The notes below the pieces were generated by a model. That model saw only the letters and a list, made by a program, of their open reading frames with translations. It searched no databases and was not told where the DNA came from. From positions 1-56,785 of the forward strand of contig DAINCF010000003.1 of assembly GCA_036732565.1 (NCBI GenBank): a stretch of 56,785 bases of DNA, read 5' to 3'. Shown one piece after another: positions 49,585 through 56,737 of the stretch (its first letter is position 1; every line of letters begins with the position of its first letter). Source of the DNA: JAIVJN01 sp036732565 (GTDB lineage Bacteria; Acidobacteriota; Vicinamibacteria; Vicinamibacterales; UBA2999). The translations under genes and the position numbers were made by a program.

Positions 49585-49590
49585 CATAAT
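49585..49590 (+). promoter_or_regulatory. -10-like hexamer CATAAT before the cytochrome c gene
   Basis: CATAAT ends 7 nt before the ATG at 49598, with no ribosome site. It is the closest match to a consensus -10 element in the window, with five of six bases. Confidence 0.45.
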
Positions 49591-49597
49591 CCGGCCG

Positions 49598-50416
49598 ATG
49601 TTGCCGCGTTTGATGCTCGCGGTCGCGTGTGCGGTGCTCACCGGCAGCCTGCTGCTGGGTCAGGAAACCGTCCGTTCTGACACCCATCCTCCCGGCCCCA
49701 ATCCGCATCTCGGCAACGAGGAATCGATTCGCAACGGGATGGTGCTCTACCGCGTCCGCTGCGGAGATTGCCATGGCCTCGATGCCCGTGGCTATCGCGG
49801 TCCAGACCTGACCGCCCTGCTTCCGAGCATCACCGATCAACGAATCTTCCAGACCATTCGCAAGGGCGTGCCCGGCACCGAAATGGGGCCGAGCCGCTCG
49901 CAAGACGATGACCTGTTGGTGATCATTGCCTACCTGCGGAAGCTCGGCGGCGCGGCGCCCCCGGAAGCGACGACCGGGAACGTCGAGAACGGTCAGCGGC
50001 TGTTCTCGTCGCAATGCGCGCTGTGTCATCGTGCCGCCGGTCGCGGCGGCCGGCTGGGTCCCGACCTCTCGCGCATCGGCATCGCCCGCTCGCGCGCGGC
50101 GCTGGTCCGCGAGATCCGCACGCCGTCCGAGTGGGTGCCGCCCGGTTTCGAGACCGTGACGGTGGTCACAACCGACGGGCAGAAGGTCCGCGGCGCGAAG
50201 AAGAACGAGGATGCGTTCTCGATCCAAGTGATGGACGTGCGCGAGCGTCTGCAGGGCTATCTCAAATCGAAGGTGCGCGAGGTCGTCTACGAGAAGGACT
50301 CGCTGATGCCGGCATACGGGCCCGAGCGGCTGAACGAGAGCGACTTGAACGACGTCGTGGGCTATCTGACGACGTTGCGCGAACCGGTTCCGACCACGAG
50401 CTCACCGCGCCAGTGA
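49598..50416 (+). CDS. Exported dihaem c-type cytochrome
   Basis: This 272-residue periplasmic electron carrier has a signal peptide (about 1-21). Two c-type haem sites follow, CGDCH (C55, C58, H59) and CALCH (C140, C143, H144). M96 in GTEMGPS is the likely axial ligand for the first haem, and the Met in SLMPAYG for the second. The second domain (about 130-260) resembles the haem-binding domain often attached to quinoprotein or PSD1 proteins. It begins the block at the window's right end. The quinoprotein gene follows after 8 bp, so this cytochrome is the probable electron acceptor for it. Confidence 0.92.
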   Translation: MLPRLMLAVACAVLTGSLLLGQETVRSDTHPPGPNPHLGNEESIRNGMVLYRVRCGDCHGLDARGYRGPDLTALLPSITDQRIFQTIRKGVPGTEMGPSRSQDDDLLVIIAYLRKLGGAAPPEATTGNVENGQRLFSSQCALCHRAAGRGGRLGPDLSRIGIARSRAALVREIRTPSEWVPPGFETVTVVTTDGQKVRGAKKNEDAFSIQVMDVRERLQGYLKSKVREVVYEKDSLMPAYGPERLNESDLNDVVGYLTTLREPVPTTSSPRQ

Positions 50417-50424
50417 GGACGCTT

Positions 50425-52038
50425 ATGCGTGCTTGGCTGTTGATTCTGATCCTGATCGCCTCGGTGACGGTCGTCGCCCAGAACGGGCCGACGCCGAGCG
50501 TCATCACGTCGCAGGACCTCTTGAACGGGCTGCAGGATCCGACCAAGTGGTTGACCTACTCGGGCGACTACAACGGCCATCGACACAGCCCGCTCACGCA
50601 GATTACCCCCGCGAACGTGCATCAGCTCACGCCGCAGTGGACCTTCCAGACCGGCACGCTCGGCAGCTTCCAGACGACACCCATCGTGTTGGACGGCGTC
50701 CTGTACGTCACCGGGTTCAACAACTACGCGTGGGCGATCGACGCGCGGTCGGGCCGGCAGTTCTGGCGCTATCGCCGTGAGCCACCGGAGGTGCCGACGT
50801 GCTGCGGCAACGTCAATCGCGGCTTTGGCGTGCTCGGCGATCGGCTCTTCATGACCACGATCGATGCGCATCTCATCGCCCTCGACATGAAGAGCGGCAC
50901 GCTGCTCTGGGACGTCGAGCTGGCCGACTACAAGGTCGGCTACTCCGCGACGATTGCACCGTTGGTCGTGAAGGACAAGGTGATCATCGGCATCGCCGGC
51001 GCCGAGTACGGCATCCGCGGGTTCATCGAAGCCTACGACGCCGCGACCGGTAAGCGTGCCTGGCGGTTCTACACCGTCGCAGGACCGGGCGAGCCCGGTG
51101 GCGAGACATGGCCCGAGGGCGATGCGTATCTGCGCGGTGGTGGATCGGTGTGGGTCACTGGCACCTACGATCCCGAAGAGAACCTCGTGTTCTTTGGCAC
51201 CGGGAATCCTGGCCCCGACTATTTCAGCGAGGATCGCAAAGGCGACAACCTGTACACGGCCTCGCTCGTGGCGTTGGACGCGGACACCGGCAAGCTGCGC
51301 TGGCACTATCAATTCACGCCGCATGACACCCACGATTGGGATGCCACGCAGGTCCCCGTGCTCGGCGAGCTGCCGTTCGAGGGGCAGGCGCGCAAGGTCG
51401 TGATGTTCGCGAACCGCAACGGGTTCTTCTACACGCTCGATCGCAAGACCGGCAGAGTCATCATGGGCAAGCCGTTCGTCGAGACGACGTGGGCGAAGGA
51501 GCTGGACGAGCGGGGCCGCCCGATTCTGCTGCCCGGGAATACGCCCAACGAAACCGGCGCGCGGACCTGTCCCGACCTGGGCGGCGGCACCAACTTCATG
51601 TCGCCGTCGTACGATCCGAACTTGAAGCTGTTCTTCGTTACCGCGCGCGAGACCTGCGCGGTGTACTACGCGTTCGATCAGCCGTTCAGGCCTGGCGAGC
51701 AATGGATGGCCGGCGGCACCCAACGGCCTCGCGATCAGAAGAACTTCGGCGCGGTGCGGGCCATCGATCCTGTGACCGGCCAGCGCAAGTGGGAGTTCCG
51801 CTTCCCGACCACGTCATCGGCGGGCGTGCTCACGACGGCCTCGGGCCTGGCGTTCGGCGGCGACGGCGACGGCAACGTCTTCGCCCTCGACTCGAGCACC
51901 GGCAAGCTGCTGTGGCGCTATCAGATGGGCGTTCCGCTGCGCTCGACGTCGGGGACGACCTACATGCTTGACGGGCGTCAGTACTTCCTCGTGCCATCAG
52001 GCAGCACGCTGGTGGCGTTTGCGTTGCCAGAACCCTAG
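50425..52038 (+). CDS. PQQ-dependent dehydrogenase (quinoprotein alcohol/aldose type)
   Basis: This 537-residue periplasmic enzyme has a signal peptide (about 1-19) and an eight-bladed quinoprotein propeller. Active-site residues are present: a vicinal disulfide C126-C127 in PTCCGN, E194 in AGAEYGIRGF and N261 in FFGTGNPGP as metal ligands, and the catalytic Asp in TPHDTHDWD (D301). These match methanol and alcohol dehydrogenases. The substrate may be an alcohol or a sugar. It lies 8 bp after the dihaem cytochrome and feeds electrons to it by inference. Its stop codon is contained in an inverted repeat (52035-52078). Confidence 0.93.
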   Translation: MRAWLLILILIASVTVVAQNGPTPSVITSQDLLNGLQDPTKWLTYSGDYNGHRHSPLTQITPANVHQLTPQWTFQTGTLGSFQTTPIVLDGVLYVTGFNNYAWAIDARSGRQFWRYRREPPEVPTCCGNVNRGFGVLGDRLFMTTIDAHLIALDMKSGTLLWDVELADYKVGYSATIAPLVVKDKVIIGIAGAEYGIRGFIEAYDAATGKRAWRFYTVAGPGEPGGETWPEGDAYLRGGGSVWVTGTYDPEENLVFFGTGNPGPDYFSEDRKGDNLYTASLVALDADTGKLRWHYQFTPHDTHDWDATQVPVLGELPFEGQARKVVMFANRNGFFYTLDRKTGRVIMGKPFVETTWAKELDERGRPILLPGNTPNETGARTCPDLGGGTNFMSPSYDPNLKLFFVTARETCAVYYAFDQPFRPGEQWMAGGTQRPRDQKNFGAVRAIDPVTGQRKWEFRFPTTSSAGVLTTASGLAFGGDGDGNVFALDSSTGKLLWRYQMGVPLRSTSGTTYMLDGRQYFLVPSGSTLVAFALPEP

Positions 52039-52078
52039 CGAGGCTCCGCCTCAGATCGGTTTGGCTCCGCCTCGCTAG
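52035..52078. repeat. Inverted repeat overlapping the quinoprotein stop codon
   Basis: CTAGCGAGGC (52035-52044) is repeated inverted as GCCTCGCTAG (52069-52078). The TAG stop codon of the quinoprotein (52036-52038) is part of the left arm. Each arm is flanked by GGCTCCGCC, so the element has inner repeats too. Confidence 0.75.
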
Positions 52079-52092
52079 ACAGTGTTGGTTTT

Positions 52093-52111
52093 GCCCCGCC
52101 TCCGGCGGGGC
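52093..52111 (+). terminator. GC hairpin after the first quinoprotein gene
   Basis: GCCCCGCC and GGCGGGGC form a perfect 8-bp stem with a 3-nt loop, 55 bp after the stop. T-rich sequence lies on its 5' side, so if intrinsic it would act better on the minus strand; on + it may stabilise the message. Confidence 0.4.
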
Positions 52112-52112
52112 G

Positions 52113-52137
52113 GGCGGGTCTAAGGACCCGCCTCTAC
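52113..52137 (-). repeat. GTAG-headed REP element
   Basis: On the minus strand it starts GTAGAGGCGGGTCC and ends GACCCGCC, forming an imperfect hairpin. It points away from the next REP copy at 52175-52202. Confidence 0.75.
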
Positions 52138-52152
52138 GTACGACACGTGACA

Positions 52153-53556
52153 ATGTCTGAGCACACTGGCATCGGTAGAGGCGGGGCTCTATGCCCGCCT
52201 ACGACCTCCAAACGGCTGTTCACCATTCGCTCTTACGAGCGTCGGCATTTTCTGACTGCGATGGCGTCGGGCATTCTTGGCGCCGGCGTGACGGTCGGAC
52301 GTGGGACGAGCGCGGTGAGCGCCTGGACCGGCCTCGAGACGAACTCCGTTCTGAACCAGGCGCGACCGCTCGACAGCGCGTCGGCCTTGAAGATCGTGAA
52401 GGTCGAGCCGCTGATTCTGCGCTTGAGGAATCCTGGTGGCGATCCCCTCTCGCGGAATCCCAGCGCGGCGTGGAATCGGCACTACATGCTCTGCCGTGTC
52501 GAGACCGAAGACGGTCTCGTCGGGTGGGGCGAAGGCACCGACTTCCCACGCGTGGCCACCGTCGCCACCGAGATCGAGCTGCTCAAGTCGTACGTAATCG
52601 GCAAGAGCGCGTTCGACATCGAAGCCATCTGGAATGCAATCTACCGCGCGCGCAATTCGCAGTGGGGCAGCACGGTGCAAAGCGCGCTCGCCTGCATCGA
52701 CATCGCGCTGTGGGACATCGTCGGCCAGCGGTTGGGCGTGCCGGTCTACAAGTTGATGGGCGGGAAGATCCACGACAAGCTGGCGATTTACACCAGCTAT
52801 CGGTGGGGCGACATCCCGCGCACCGCGGATGCCTACGCCAAGCGGACGAAAGAGCTGGTCGCGGAAGGCGCGCGGGCGGGGAAGTGGGATCCGTTCTTCG
52901 ATCCCGTCGAGCTGAACCGGCAGGCCACGTTGAAGACCATCAACGAGGTCGCCGAGATGGTGCGCGGCGTCCGCGAAGGCGGTCCTGAGTTCGAGATCTG
53001 CGTCGAAGCGCACGCCAAGTTCAACACCGCATCGGCGATCCGGATCGCGAAGGCGATCGAGCCCTACAACCCGATGTATTTCGAGGAGCCGGTCGCGCCC
53101 GAAAACGCCGACGCGATGGCCGAGGTGCAACGATCGACCAGCGTGACCATCGCCGCCGGCGAACGCATCAAGTCGCGCCTCGGTTTACGCGAGTATCTCG
53201 AGAAGCAGGCGTTCGGCCTGTTTCAGCCGGACGCCGCGCACGTGGGCGGTATCACCGAGTACCGTAAGATGGCGGCGATGGCCGAGACCTATTTCATCCC
53301 GGTCGCGCCGCACAACCCGAACGGTCCCGTGTGCCTGGCGGCGCAACTGCATTTGTCCGTGGCCACGCCGAACTTCGTCATCTTCGAAGAAGGGCGCACC
53401 GATCCGCTCGTGTGCAAGCAGTGGTTCGGTGAATGGGAAGACAGTCGCGCCTACTTCCGCGTGCCCGAGGCGCCCGGGCTGGGCATCAAGATCGCCGAGG
53501 CGGCCATCCGCGAGCAATCGGTGCCAATAGACAAGGCCGAGCGCGGGAGTGGATGA
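52153..53556 (+). CDS. Tat-exported enolase-superfamily protein (mandelate racemase/ManD-like)
   Basis: This 467-residue protein has a twin-arginine segment (SYERRHFLTAMASGILGAG, R30-R31). The enolase capping domain (about 80-205) is followed by the barrel. Metal and active-site candidates are E285 with H287 in CVEAHAKF, E311/E312 in YFEEPVAP, E337 in AAGERIK and H387 in VAPHNPNGP. This resembles the sugar-acid dehydratase (ManD/GalD) group, although Glu replaces the usual first Asp. The only ATG before the Tat motif is at 52153 (or GTG at 52147). Translation would therefore run through a REP element, which encodes the GRGGALCPPT stretch. Either that is tolerated, or a non-ATG start downstream is used. 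It probably acts on a sugar acid in the periplasm. Confidence 0.85.
   Translation: MSEHTGIGRGGALCPPTTSKRLFTIRSYERRHFLTAMASGILGAGVTVGRGTSAVSAWTGLETNSVLNQARPLDSASALKIVKVEPLILRLRNPGGDPLSRNPSAAWNRHYMLCRVETEDGLVGWGEGTDFPRVATVATEIELLKSYVIGKSAFDIEAIWNAIYRARNSQWGSTVQSALACIDIALWDIVGQRLGVPVYKLMGGKIHDKLAIYTSYRWGDIPRTADAYAKRTKELVAEGARAGKWDPFFDPVELNRQATLKTINEVAEMVRGVREGGPEFEICVEAHAKFNTASAIRIAKAIEPYNPMYFEEPVAPENADAMAEVQRSTSVTIAAGERIKSRLGLREYLEKQAFGLFQPDAAHVGGITEYRKMAAMAETYFIPVAPHNPNGPVCLAAQLHLSVATPNFVIFEEGRTDPLVCKQWFGEWEDSRAYFRVPEAPGLGIKIAEAAIREQSVPIDKAERGSG
52175..52202 (+). repeat. GTAG-headed REP element inside the predicted N-terminus of the Tat substrate
   Basis: It starts GTAGAGGCGGGGC and ends GCCCGCCTAC, a near-palindrome, and lies within codons 8-17 of the enolase-like gene. 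Together with 52113-52137 it makes a divergent REP pair around the start codon. Confidence 0.8.
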
Positions 53557-53572
53557 GCCAAGACAATTCGTT

Positions 53573-53650
53573 GGTTGGCCGCAGATTTCGCAGATGAACC
53601 GATTTTCCCACTCAATTCATCGGTGTAATCTGTGCAACCTGTGGCCAACC
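53573..53650. repeat. Imperfect inverted repeat of the GGCCGCAGATTACGCAG family
   Basis: GGTTGGCCGCAGATTTCGCA starts the left arm and ATCTGTGCAACCTGTGGCC lies in the right arm. The outer 8 bp (GGTTGGCC/GGCCAACC) pair perfectly and 11 of the next 15 positions match. The left arm shares TTGGCCGCAGATT with the copy at 40564. It sits between the first enolase-like gene and the second quinoprotein gene. Confidence 0.7.
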
Positions 53651-53682
53651 CACTAGTCCAGGGAATTTGAGGGCGTAATCAC

Positions 53683-55440
53683 ATGATGCGTCGCATGCTC
53701 TACATGGTGGCTGCCGTCGGCGTGCTCTCGGCGGGCTTGCAATCGAGCGCGCGCCTGGGTCCTCCAGACCTTCAAGCCTCCACGCCTTCAGACCCCCAGG
53801 ATTTCAAGCCGGTCACGGACGCCATGCTGTTGAAACCCGATCCAGCCGACTGGCTGCATTGGCGGCGCACGCAGGACGGCTGGGGCTACAGCCCGCTGAA
53901 TCAGATCAACAAACAGAACGCCCACGAGCTTCGCCTCATGTGGTCGTGGGGACTCCATCCCGGACAGAGTCAGCCGAATCCCCTCGTCGCCAACGGCATC
54001 ATGTACATCCCGATTCCGGGCGGCGGCGCCCAGGCGCTCGACGCGGCGACCGGCAATTTTCTCTGGGAGTACAAGAGCGAGCCGAAGGGCGGTGGCCCGC
54101 AGCGCACCGGGCCGATGCGCACGCTCGCGCTGTACGGCGACAAGGTCTACATCGCCGCGGCCGACGCCCGTCTCATCGCGTTGAATGCCCGCACGGGTGA
54201 AGTGGCCTGGGATCATCAGGTTGCCGATCCGAAGCTGGGCTACGCCTACTCCAGCGGCCCGATCGTCGTTCGACGCATGATCGTGGCCGGCATCAACGGC
54301 TGCCAGCGCTACAAGGAGGACGTCTGCTTCATCTCGGCGCACGACGCGGAGTCGGGCAAGGAAGTGTGGCGCACCTCGATCATCGCGAGGCCCGGTGAGC
54401 CGGGTGGGGACACCTGGGGCGAACTGCCGTTGACGTTCCGCGCCGGCGGCGATGCATGGATTCCCGGCAGCTACGATCCGGCGTCGAATCTGATCTTCTG
54501 GGGCACGTCACAAGCGAAGCCGTGGACGCGGTTCGCGCGCGGCACCGACGGCGACGCGCTCTACACCAACTCCACGCTCGCCATCGATCCCACGACCGGC
54601 AAAATCGCCTGGCACTTCCAGCACATCCCCGGTGAGACGCACGACATGGACGAGAACTTCGAGCGCATCCTGGTCGACGCCGACGGTCGTTCGTCGGTGT
54701 TCACGATGGGGAAGCTCGGCATCCTCTGGGAGCTGGATCGCAAGACCGGCAAGTTCCTGTCGGTGAACGATCTCGGCTATCAGAACGTCCTCGACGTCGA
54801 TCGCAAGACCGGCAAGGCGACGTATCGACCGGAGATGATCCCGCAGGCCGGCGTCGAGCTCCAATTCTGTCCGAGCTCCACGGGGTTCAAGAGCCTGCGC
54901 GCGATGGCGTACCATCCCGAGACCCAAGCGTTCTACATCCCGCTGATTCTCGCGTGTCAGACCGGCACGTTCAGCGAGGTCAAGCGCGTGGAAGGCGGCG
55001 GAGGCTCGGGTGGCGGCCGCCGCAAGAACCTCTTTCACCCGTCGAGCCCTGACGGCATCGGCGAGTTCCTCGCGATGCACCGGTCGGGAAAGATTCTCTG
55101 GCGTCATCGCACGCGCACGCCGCCCAACACTTCAGCGCTGACCACCGGCGGCGGTCTCGTCGTCGTCGGCGACTTCGATCGGTATCTGTACGTGCACGAT
55201 GCGGCGACCGGGAAGATCCTGTTTCAGACGCGATTGCCGACGTCAGTGCAGGGCTACCCGATTACCTACTCGGTCAACAGCCGCCAGTACATCGCGGTGC
55301 CCGTCGGCACCGGCGGCGGGCAATGGGTGACGACCATTCCGGGCGATTTGCTGCCGGAACACAAGGTCCCGCCGCCGACGAACTCCATCTTCGTGTTCGC
55401 GTTGCCTGAAGTCGAAGGCAACAAGCGTACGCAGCCGTAG
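53683..55440 (+). CDS. PQQ-type quinoprotein with divergent active site
   Basis: This 585-residue exported protein (signal about 1-23) has the quinoprotein propeller repeats, for example GGGAQALDAATGNFLWEYKS, DARLIALNARTGEVAWDHQV and NSTLAIDPTTGKIAWHFQHI. It aligns by eye with the quinoprotein at 50425-52038, but key residues differ. There is no vicinal CC pair. The AGAEYG metal-ligand position reads AGINGC, and GTGN reads GTSQ. The TPHD motif becomes PGETHDMDEN. A Gly/Arg-rich loop (GGGGSGGGRRK) is inserted near residue 445. It may use another metal or cofactor arrangement, or have lost activity. It lies between two enolase-like genes; the next gene starts 14 bp downstream. Confidence 0.88.
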   Translation: MMRRMLYMVAAVGVLSAGLQSSARLGPPDLQASTPSDPQDFKPVTDAMLLKPDPADWLHWRRTQDGWGYSPLNQINKQNAHELRLMWSWGLHPGQSQPNPLVANGIMYIPIPGGGAQALDAATGNFLWEYKSEPKGGGPQRTGPMRTLALYGDKVYIAAADARLIALNARTGEVAWDHQVADPKLGYAYSSGPIVVRRMIVAGINGCQRYKEDVCFISAHDAESGKEVWRTSIIARPGEPGGDTWGELPLTFRAGGDAWIPGSYDPASNLIFWGTSQAKPWTRFARGTDGDALYTNSTLAIDPTTGKIAWHFQHIPGETHDMDENFERILVDADGRSSVFTMGKLGILWELDRKTGKFLSVNDLGYQNVLDVDRKTGKATYRPEMIPQAGVELQFCPSSTGFKSLRAMAYHPETQAFYIPLILACQTGTFSEVKRVEGGGGSGGGRRKNLFHPSSPDGIGEFLAMHRSGKILWRHRTRTPPNTSALTTGGGLVVVGDFDRYLYVHDAATGKILFQTRLPTSVQGYPITYSVNSRQYIAVPVGTGGGQWVTTIPGDLLPEHKVPPPTNSIFVFALPEVEGNKRTQP

Positions 55441-55454
55441 TCGAGGTGCGAGCC

Positions 55455-56708
55455 ATGGCCTTATCGCAAGCGGTCTCCCGCCGGCACTTTCTTCTTGGTC
55501 TCGGGATTGCGCCGCTGCTGCCATCGCCATTTCTCGAGTTGCGCGCCTCCGAGCGGAAGCGCGTGAAGATCAGCGACCTGCAGGTGATGGTGATGCAGGG
55601 GCCGGCCCGCACCTACACCCTGGTCAAGATCACGTCGGATGCTGGAGTGTCCGGAATCGCCGAGGCCTATGGCTCGCCCGCCGTCGGCGTCAAAGAACAG
55701 ATTCTGTCGTTGAAGGAATGGCTCGTCGGCAAGGACCCGCTGGAGATCGACAAGCTCTATACCCACATGGGCGAGGGCACCCGCAATCTGAGCGGTACGC
55801 GCACGGACGGATCCGCGCACAACCTGATGCGCGCGGTCAGCGGCATCGAGATGGCCTTGTGGGATCTCGCCGGCAAGGTCCTCGAAGTCCCGACGACGCT
55901 GCTGCTCGGCGGGCGGTTTCGCGACAAGGTGCGCGTCTACGATCACGCGGCGCCGCGCAACATGCTCGACAAGGCGTCCACCGCCGAGTGGGCGGCGAAA
56001 ACCAAGGCGCACCCCAGCGGCTTCACCTGCCACAAGTTCGGACTGCCGGTCTCCGCCGCCGATTCGAGCCGCGTCCTGAGCCCGAAACAGCTGATCGACG
56101 TGCAGCGTGGATGGGAAGCGTGCCGGGAGGCGATCGGCTGGGATCACGATCTGATGGTGCACTGTCACTGGGAATACGACCTGCGCACGTCGATCGAGAT
56201 CGCCGACGCGGTGACCTCGATCAAGCCCGTGTGGCTCGAGGATCCGTTGCCGCCGGACTACACCGATTCGTGGAAGCGCTTGTGCGACGCGTCGAAGGTG
56301 CCGATCTGCATGGGTGAGAACCTCGCGCGGCGTGAGGGGTTCCTCGGCTTCATCCTGAATCAAGGCTGCGACATCCTTCATCCAGACCTGCGGAACAGCG
56401 GCGGCTTCCTCGAGACCAAGCGCGTGGCCGACATGGCGCACGTCTTCGGCCTGCCGATGGCGAACCACAACACCGGCAGCCAGGTGAACACCTACGCCTC
56501 GGCACAATGGGCCGCGTCGATTCGCGACTACGTCGCGCTCGAGACCGTCACTGGCGAGGGCGGATGGATGGATCAAGTGCTGCAGCTCGATGGGCCGTAC
56601 ATCAAGGACGGTTTCATTCAGGCGAGCGACAAGCCTGGCTTGGGCATCGAGCTCAATGCCGACATCGTCCGCGCACATCTCGCGCCGGGCGAGACGTGGT
56701 GGGGATAG
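55455..56708 (+). CDS. Tat-exported enolase-superfamily protein with His at the first metal-ligand position
   Basis: This 417-residue protein has a Tat signal (AVSRRHFLLGLGIAPLLPSP, R9-R10). The capping domain spans about 38-155 and the barrel follows. HKFGLP gives K194, and WLEDPLPPD gives E262. E288 lies in CMGENLARREG, and ANHNTGS gives H338. The first metal-ligand position, normally Asp in a DAN or DFH motif, reads VHCHWEYD (H236, H238). The family includes sugar-acid dehydratases, racemases and muconate cycloisomerases. The ATG at 55455 has GAGG 8 nt upstream; a GTG at 55446 is the alternative. It directly follows the second quinoprotein and is probably in the same operon. Confidence 0.9.
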   Translation: MALSQAVSRRHFLLGLGIAPLLPSPFLELRASERKRVKISDLQVMVMQGPARTYTLVKITSDAGVSGIAEAYGSPAVGVKEQILSLKEWLVGKDPLEIDKLYTHMGEGTRNLSGTRTDGSAHNLMRAVSGIEMALWDLAGKVLEVPTTLLLGGRFRDKVRVYDHAAPRNMLDKASTAEWAAKTKAHPSGFTCHKFGLPVSAADSSRVLSPKQLIDVQRGWEACREAIGWDHDLMVHCHWEYDLRTSIEIADAVTSIKPVWLEDPLPPDYTDSWKRLCDASKVPICMGENLARREGFLGFILNQGCDILHPDLRNSGGFLETKRVADMAHVFGLPMANHNTGSQVNTYASAQWAASIRDYVALETVTGEGGWMDQVLQLDGPYIKDGFIQASDKPGLGIELNADIVRAHLAPGETWWG

Positions 56709-56737
56709 GAATTCCCGGTTGCGAATAGCCCGCCGCA

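Noticed and set aside
50014..50424. N-terminal extension of the first quinoprotein
   Set aside because: It overlaps the cytochrome c gene in another frame; the signal peptide starts at 50425.
55461..56678. 405-codon minus-strand frame opposite the last enolase-like gene
   Set aside because: It is a shadow; the plus strand has Tat signal, metal ligands and a ribosome site.
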